Below are positions 6,416 to 9,739 of a stretch of DNA of 9,739 nt, piece after piece. The stretch is from Burkholderiales bacterium. GTDB lineage: Bacteria; Pseudomonadota; Gammaproteobacteria; Burkholderiales; Casimicrobiaceae. Numbering within the stretch: the first letter of the stretch is position 1; every line of letters starts with the position of its first letter. The stretch spans positions 1-9,739 of the forward strand of contig JAITBX010000208.1 in NCBI GenBank assembly GCA_031283405.1. The letters are read 5' to 3'. The position numbers were made by a program, and so were the translations under genes. The notes beneath the pieces are model-generated. The model was not told the DNA's origin. It saw only the letters and a list, made by a program, of their open reading frames with translations, and did not search any database.

Positions 6416-6484
6416 GATGCTGAGCAGACGAATCGTTTTTGCAGTACACTGAAACCACGATAGCTTCTGTGATCCGAAATTTTC

Positions 6485-6850
6485 ATGATCCCGATTTATC
6501 GCCCCGATAATCCCGTCGATCTCGCTTTGGCGGAGAACCTTCTGATGGCGGAAGGCATTCCGTATTTTGTACACAACAAACATTATGGCGGGTTGTATCC
6601 CGGAGTACAGATAGAGCTTCTTAACGCTAGAACAGTCATGGTTCCGGAAGCGTTCGTGCTCCGAGCCTATGAAGTTCTGGCGGCTTTGACAACGGATGAG
6701 CAAGAACTTCCGCCTCCGCCCCCATCTTCGCCCGAAGATTCTCGCCCGCGATTTTCTCTGGGGCAAATGCTTCACAAGTTATTCAAACGCCGCCGGAAAG
6801 AAACTTCCGAAACTTCCGACGACACGAAAACCTCCTCTGATTTTTTCTGA
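6485..6850 (+). CDS. DUF2007-domain small protein with a proline/charged tail
   Basis: The first 70 residues fit DUF2007, a small domain often labelled putative signal-transducing protein, of unproven function: YRPDNPVDLALAENLLMAEG (5-24), then IPYFVHNKHYGGLYPG (25-40) and a strand ending VMVPEA (51-56), followed by a helix (58-68). The second half is not part of that domain: PPPPPSSPEDS (77-87), then a basic helix LGQMLHKLFKRRRK (92-105) and a Ser/Thr/Asp-rich end (106-121). There is no signal peptide or membrane segment, so it is probably cytoplasmic. The basic amphipathic stretch could touch membrane or nucleic acid, which is only a guess. The ATG at 6485 is the natural start because the domain begins at residue 3, though no strong ribosome binding site is seen. 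queF starts 20 nt downstream, so the two are probably cotranscribed. Confidence 0.8.
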   Translation: MIPIYRPDNPVDLALAENLLMAEGIPYFVHNKHYGGLYPGVQIELLNARTVMVPEAFVLRAYEVLAALTTDEQELPPPPPSSPEDSRPRFSLGQMLHKLFKRRRKETSETSDDTKTSSDFF

Positions 6851-6870
6851 TTTTCACGAGCGCTTTCATC

Positions 6871-7707
6871 ATGGATACTTTCAATCACGGCGCACTCGGC
6901 AAGACCAGTGTTTACGCCGAACATTACGATGCCTCGCTGCTGTTTCCGATGGCGCGTTCGCTTGGCCGCACCGAGATCGGCATCGATTCCGATTTGCCGT
7001 TGCCGTTTTACGGCGCCGATTTCTGGAACGCTTATGAGTTGTCGTGGCTGGAACCGAGCGGCAAGCCGTGCGTGGCGCTGGCGCATATCACCGTTCCCGC
7101 GACATCGCCCAATCTCATCGAATCGAAATCGCTCAAGCTCTATTTAAACAGCTTCAATCAAACGGTGTTTTCTTCCGCGGACGAAGTGCACGATTGTCTG
7201 GCGCGCGATCTTGCTGCCGCTGCCGACGCGAAAGTGGCGGTCGAACTCATTTTGCCGGAGCAATTTTTGGCGCAGGGGGTGGCGTCGTTTGAAGGATTTT
7301 TACTTGACACGCTGCCGGTGAGCATGGATACTTATTTGCCGCATCCTGAATTTTTGTCGGCGCAAACCGATGCGGCAGTGGTTACGGAAACGTTGACTTC
7401 GTATCTGCTGAAATCGAATTGTCCGGTGACGGGTCAGCCCGACTGGGGCAGTCTGCAAATCGCTTACACCGGCTACCCGATCAATCATGAGGGCTTGCTC
7501 AAATACATTGTTTCGCTGCGTCGCCACAACGGCTTTCACGAGCAATGCGTCGAACGCATTTTTATGGATGTGAAGCGGCGTTGTTCGCCGTTGCGCCTGT
7601 CGGTCTATGCGCGCTATACGCGACGCGGCGGCATCGACATCAATCCGTTTCGCGCCAGCCACGCCGACAATCCGTTGCCGGTGAATGCGCGGCTGGCGAG
7701 GCAATAG
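6871..7707 (+). CDS. queF: NADPH-dependent 7-cyano-7-deazaguanine reductase QueF (long form)
   Basis: QueF reduces the nitrile of preQ0 to the aminomethyl group of preQ1 with two NADPH. This cytoplasmic step in queuosine synthesis precedes insertion into tRNA anticodons (GUN-type) by Tgt. The 278-residue product is the fused two-domain type found in E. coli, not the short Bacillus type. The QueF motif ESKSLKLYLNSFNQT (84-98) lies in the N-terminal half. The catalytic Cys184 that forms the thioimide with preQ0 and the acid Asp191 lie in NCPVTGQPDWG (183-193), and the substrate-binding HE pair is at 223-224 in FHEQCVERIF. All key residues are intact. Start at ATG 6871, 20 nt after the DUF2007 gene, with a weak ribosome binding site. 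A strong GC hairpin lies 8 nt beyond the stop. No other queuosine gene is in the window, and no preQ1 riboswitch was seen ahead of the unit. Confidence 0.97.
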   Translation: MDTFNHGALGKTSVYAEHYDASLLFPMARSLGRTEIGIDSDLPLPFYGADFWNAYELSWLEPSGKPCVALAHITVPATSPNLIESKSLKLYLNSFNQTVFSSADEVHDCLARDLAAAADAKVAVELILPEQFLAQGVASFEGFLLDTLPVSMDTYLPHPEFLSAQTDAAVVTETLTSYLLKSNCPVTGQPDWGSLQIAYTGYPINHEGLLKYIVSLRRHNGFHEQCVERIFMDVKRRCSPLRLSVYARYTRRGGIDINPFRASHADNPLPVNARLARQ

Positions 7708-7714
7708 GTTGTCG

Positions 7715-7736
7715 GGGACGCCGCCTTCGGCGTCCC
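7715..7736 (+). terminator. GC-rich hairpin after queF (possible terminator, repeat-derived)
   Basis: GGGACGCCG (7715-7723) pairs perfectly with CGGCGTCCC (7728-7736) around CCTT, starting 8 nt after the queF stop. It is followed by GTTT, a short U-run, so it could end the DUF2007-queF transcript. The right half is nearly identical to the unit downstream of potD (6323-6340), which shows it is a dispersed repeat rather than a terminator evolved at this place. Confidence 0.5.
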
Positions 7737-7745
7737 GTTTCCTAT

Positions 7746-7789
7746 CCCTCTCCCCTTGTGGGAGAGGGTGCCTGAAGGGCGGTGAGGGG
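7746..7789. repeat. Dispersed palindromic repeat (CCCTCTCCC/GGGAGAGGG type)
   Basis: CCCTCTCCC (7746-7754) and GGGAGAGGG (7760-7768) form a perfect 9-bp stem with loop CTTGT. The following TGCCTGAAGGGCGGTGAGGG (7769-7788) completes a unit that closely resembles a well-known intergenic repeat of many proteobacteria. It has no coding capacity. The family likeness is from memory and was not searched. Confidence 0.7.
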
Positions 7790-7832
7790 TAATAACATAA
7801 CGCATTCATTTTTTGTTCCTCCGAACCGGACG

Positions 7833-7845
7833 CGCCCGGCGGGCG
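7833..7845. repeat. Short GC hairpin between queF and the small basic gene
   Basis: CGCCC-GGC-GGGCG forms a 5-bp stem. It lies about 40 nt beyond the stop of the convergent minus-strand small gene. There is no U-run on either strand, so terminator activity is doubtful. The rest of 7790-7886 shows nothing recognisable. Confidence 0.3.
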
Positions 7846-7886
7846 TACCTATAAGAAACAATGGAGATTGCCGTGGCGCGTTACGC

Positions 7887-8048
7887 TTACTCCGCCACTT
7901 CTTTTTCGTTGAGTAAAAGTTTTTTCAGCGCTTGACGATTATCGCGTCGCTTGATTTTGTAGGTTTTGTCGTGCGCCCCGGCGCGGCGTTGTCGCGCCGC
8001 CAGTGCGAAGGGGTTGCGCGGCGCCAGCGTTTTTCCTTTCTTTTTCAT
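7887..8048 (-). CDS. Small strongly basic protein, 53 residues, function unknown
   Basis: A short gene hidden at the 3' end of a much longer antisense frame that runs through ppk2. The product begins MKKKGKTLAPRNPFALAARQ and continues RRAGAHDKTYKIKRRDNRQA. It is about one-third Lys plus Arg. The pattern RNP-x-A-x5-R-x-GAH-x-K-x2-K-x-RR recalls a family of tiny basic proteins common in Betaproteobacteria and often left hypothetical; I make that link from memory. The basic, non-membrane character suggests RNA or DNA binding or contact with polyphosphate, none of it shown. The ATG at 8048 has a good AAAGGAT ribosome binding site about 6 nt upstream, which argues for a real start. It is divergent from ppk2, with 99 nt between the two start codons. 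Confidence 0.7.
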   Translation of the reverse strand: MKKKGKTLAPRNPFALAARQRRAGAHDKTYKIKRRDNRQALKKLLLNEKEVAE

Positions 8049-8064
8049 TGGAATATCCTTTGTA

Positions 8065-8083
8065 ACCGACGCTCGACGTCGGT
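8065..8083. promoter_or_regulatory. Palindrome in the divergent region before ppk2
   Basis: ACCGACG (8065-8071) and CGTCGGT (8077-8083) form a 7-bp inverted repeat around CTCGA. It lies between the start codons of the small basic gene and ppk2, 17 nt from the former and 65 nt from the latter, where one operator could control both. It could also be another dispersed hairpin. A TAAAAT at 8083-8088 resembles a -10 box for ppk2 but lacks a good -35. Confidence 0.3.
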
Positions 8084-8147
8084 AAAATACAAGCGTACCA
8101 TTAAAAATCACTTTGCAATAATCGTGTTCCATTTCAGGGAGAGCGTC

Positions 8148-9200
8148 ATGGCAGTCAAAACCCCATCCGGAATTCCTCGTCGAAGCAAAAAAACGGGAAC
8201 CGCGAAATTGGCGAAGTCGCCGTCCGGCGCTTCGGCGAAAACGGCGCCCTTGAAAAAGAAGAGGCCGAACCTGCACAGCGACGAGGTGCGCCGCACCCGC
8301 GAGGAGATGGCGCGCATCATCAAGGCGACCAGCCAGGCGCCGAAAGCGAAAGAAGTGGCGTCTGCCCCGCCGGGCACTCCCGAAGACAGCAGCACGGCGG
8401 TGCTGCCGTTCTCGTATCCGTATCGGACGCGGATGCGCCGCGCAGAATACGAAAGACTCAAGGCTGAATTGCAGATCGAATTGCTGAAAGTGCAAAATTG
8501 GGTGAAGGGTGAAGGGCAACGCTTGGCGCTGCTCTTTGAAGGGCGCGACGCCGCCGGCAAGGGCGGCACTATCAAGCGCTTCATGGAGCACCTCAACCCG
8601 CGCGGCGCGCGCGTCGTCGCGCTCGACAAGCCGAGCAGTCTTGAGCAGCAGCAATGGTATTTTCAACGCTACATCGCGCATCTGCCTGCTGCGGGCGAAA
8701 TCGTTTTTTTCGATCGCTCGTGGTACAACCGCGCCGGCGTCGAGCGGGTGATGGGGTTTTGCACGCCGAATCAGTATCTCGAATTCATGCGGCAAGCTCC
8801 GGAACTTGAGCGGATGTGGGTCAACAGCGGCATCAGATTGTTCAAATACTGGTTTTCGGTCAGCCGCGAAGAACAGTTGCGCCGTTTCATTTCACGCCGT
8901 GATGATCCGTTGAAGCACTGGAAGCTGTCGCCGATCGACATACAATCGCTCGACAAATGGGACGAATACACCACCGCCAAAAACGCGATGTTTTTTCACA
9001 CCGATACCGGCGACGCGCCGTGGATCGTCATCAAGTCCGACGACAAGAAACGCGCCCGCATCAACTGTCTGCGCCATTTCCTCTACAGCTTGCCGTACCC
9101 CGAAAAGAATACGGATGTCGTAGTGCCGCCCGACCCGTTGCTGGTCGGCAGCGCCGCCGATGTCAAGGAAGCAGCGGAGAACGGGGCGATTCAGATTTAG
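8148..9200 (+). CDS. ppk2: Polyphosphate kinase 2 (PPK2), class I-like
   Basis: PPK2 moves phosphate between polyphosphate and nucleotides, with class I enzymes mainly making ATP from ADP. The 350-residue product has the P-loop-kinase core: Walker A GRDAAGKGG (132-140), the PSSLEQQQWYFQRYIAHLP segment (162-180), Walker B IVFFDRSWYNRAGVERVMGF (185-204) with Asp189 and Arg190, and the basic lid FISRRDDPLKHWKLSPID (247-264). KWDEYTTAKNAMF (270-282) and IKSDDKKRARINCLRHFL (295-312) complete it. One catalytic domain and no tandem repeat point to class I. Residues 1-86 precede the usual PYPY-like start of the domain (SYPYRTRM, 89-96) and form a Lys/Ala/Ser/Pro-rich tail. The open frame extends 72 codons further upstream, but AGGGAGA just before the ATG at 8148 fixes the start. 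It is divergent from the 53-residue basic gene. Confidence 0.95.
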   Translation: MAVKTPSGIPRRSKKTGTAKLAKSPSGASAKTAPLKKKRPNLHSDEVRRTREEMARIIKATSQAPKAKEVASAPPGTPEDSSTAVLPFSYPYRTRMRRAEYERLKAELQIELLKVQNWVKGEGQRLALLFEGRDAAGKGGTIKRFMEHLNPRGARVVALDKPSSLEQQQWYFQRYIAHLPAAGEIVFFDRSWYNRAGVERVMGFCTPNQYLEFMRQAPELERMWVNSGIRLFKYWFSVSREEQLRRFISRRDDPLKHWKLSPIDIQSLDKWDEYTTAKNAMFFHTDTGDAPWIVIKSDDKKRARINCLRHFLYSLPYPEKNTDVVVPPDPLLVGSAADVKEAAENGAIQI

Positions 9201-9247
9201 GGATGCGCGCGGGGGAAAATTAACGAAGGATCAGGAGACAAAGAATT

Positions 9248-9556
9248 TTGTTTGAACACAGTGATGCGTGGTTTTTGACTTCATTGATTTTGCTTGAGAA
9301 GTGGTCGCCCATGGAAGAAATCATGATGGCGGGCGATATGATCAATCACGCTATTTTCACTCCGTCGGAAATTGAAAAGGCTATCGAAAAACTGCAACCC
9401 TTCGGATACATCGAAATCGTTGATAATTAATTGCGCGCAACTGAAAAAGCCATGGAACTCAAAAATTGCGCTACATTTAAACAGGCAGGCTTGTTTACGA
9501 TGACAGATGTAATTTTGAAAAGACTCAATTCTACAAAACAAAGAAAGTTCGTTTAG
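9248..9556 (+). pseudogene. Winged-helix-like small gene interrupted by an in-frame TAA
   Basis: A frame starts at TTG 9248 with AGGAGA (9233-9238) nine nt upstream, and reads MFEHSDAWFLTSLILLEK. It continues through GDMINHAIFTPSEIEKAIEK (29-48) and LQPFGYIEIVDN (49-60), then hits TAA at 9428-9430. The same frame goes on with LRATEKAMELKN and ends at TAG 9554-9556, 102 codons in all. The first part resembles a small family with a D-x-W start and a GD-x-INHAI core, where the next strand reads roughly dg-frlTekg. Here VDN-stop-LRATEKAMEL fits that wing if TAA was CAA (Gln). A one-base nonsense mutation, or readthrough, is the simplest reading. If the stop is real, a 60-residue product lacking the wing is made. 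The base composition is more AT-rich than the neighbouring genes, so it may be acquired. The function is unknown. Confidence 0.55.
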
Positions 9557-9739
9557 GAAAACGCTGATTTAATCCATTTTTTCATCAAAGCGATAACAGG
9601 AACACCAAACTTCCAAAGTTATAGATGGCTCCAAAATACCTCTGAAAGAGTCCTTTTCAACCGTCTTTCCTCTGTTTTTCCATCTCAGGACGCACCTTGG
9701 GCGTAGAGCGTCAACCATCGTCGAGCAATCAGCAGGTTG
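9557..9739. other. Right-hand edge, no convincing gene
   Basis: The composition shifts to AT-richer sequence. The plus frame of the preceding gene stays open for about 50 more codons but looks non-coding. On the minus strand, frames with pieces such as LLIARRWLTLYAQGA are cut by stops. GGAAAACGCTGATTTAATCC (9556-9575) looks like the terminal sequence of some insertion elements, but I cannot name one and see no matching second end. It may be a decayed element or plain spacer. Confidence 0.3.

Noticed and set aside
4950..7845. A CRISPR array suggested by several short repeats
   Set aside because: The repeats are unlike each other, irregularly spaced, mostly self-palindromic and lie between genes. 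There are no regular spacers and no cas genes.
7932..8147. An upstream extension of ppk2 by 72 codons
   Set aside because: It crosses the divergent promoter region and the small basic gene, has no family match, and the ATG at 8148 has a strong AGGGAGA ahead of it.
7887..8795. A 302-residue antisense frame running through ppk2
   Set aside because: Only its last 53 codons (7887-8048) carry their own ribosome binding site and family-like sequence. The rest is the mirror of the clearly coding ppk2 frame.
9557..9739. An insertion-sequence end or transposase remnant
   Set aside because: Only a vague resemblance at 9556-9575 and broken minus-strand frames. No terminal repeat pair or transposase motif can be shown.

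Overview
The window is a GC-rich (judged by eye) bacterial chromosomal segment made almost entirely of housekeeping and transport genes. A Beta- or Gammaproteobacterium is the best guess. The reasons are the long, fused E. coli-type QueF, the potA-potB-potC-potD gene order, a class-I-like PPK2, and several families of short palindromic intergenic repeats of the kind scattered through proteobacterial genomes. No marker pins down the genus.

Layout. Positions 1-233 hold the edge of an unrecognised locus, probably decayed, and a short dispersed repeat that also supplies the stop codon of rsmA. On the minus strand lie rsmA/ksgA (16S rRNA dimethyladenosine transferase, 234-1022) and, 17 nt upstream of it, an unrecognised 247-residue protein (1040-1783). 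The two probably form one transcript. A 357-nt divergent control region follows, with a palindrome plus a third half-site just upstream of potA. The plus-strand polyamine ABC importer runs potA (ATPase), potB and potC (permeases), a 225-nt repeat-filled gap, then potD (binding protein, apparently a lipoprotein) at 5116-6282.

After a second repeat-rich spacer come a DUF2007-type small protein (6485-6850) and queF (6871-7707), the reductase that makes the queuosine precursor preQ1. A third repeat cluster separates these from a divergent pair: a tiny basic protein on the minus strand (7887-8048) and a polyphosphate kinase 2 (8148-9200) with a long Lys/Ala/Pro-rich N-terminal tail. The right end holds a TTG-started winged-helix-like small gene broken by one in-frame TAA (9248-9556), then about 180 nt without a convincing gene.

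The genes do not form one pathway. PotABCD is a self-contained importer. RsmA and QueF both act on RNA modification, at unrelated sites. PPK2 joins polyphosphate to nucleotide pools. I see no CRISPR array, tRNA, rRNA, integrase or intact insertion sequence, and nothing that amounts to a new defence or mobile system. The observations most worth a second look are the TAA-interrupted gene at the right end, an apparent loop deletion in PotB, the operator-like repeat in front of potA, the basic tail of PPK2 and its tiny basic divergent neighbour, and the palindromic repeats that fill most gaps between plus-strand transcription units.
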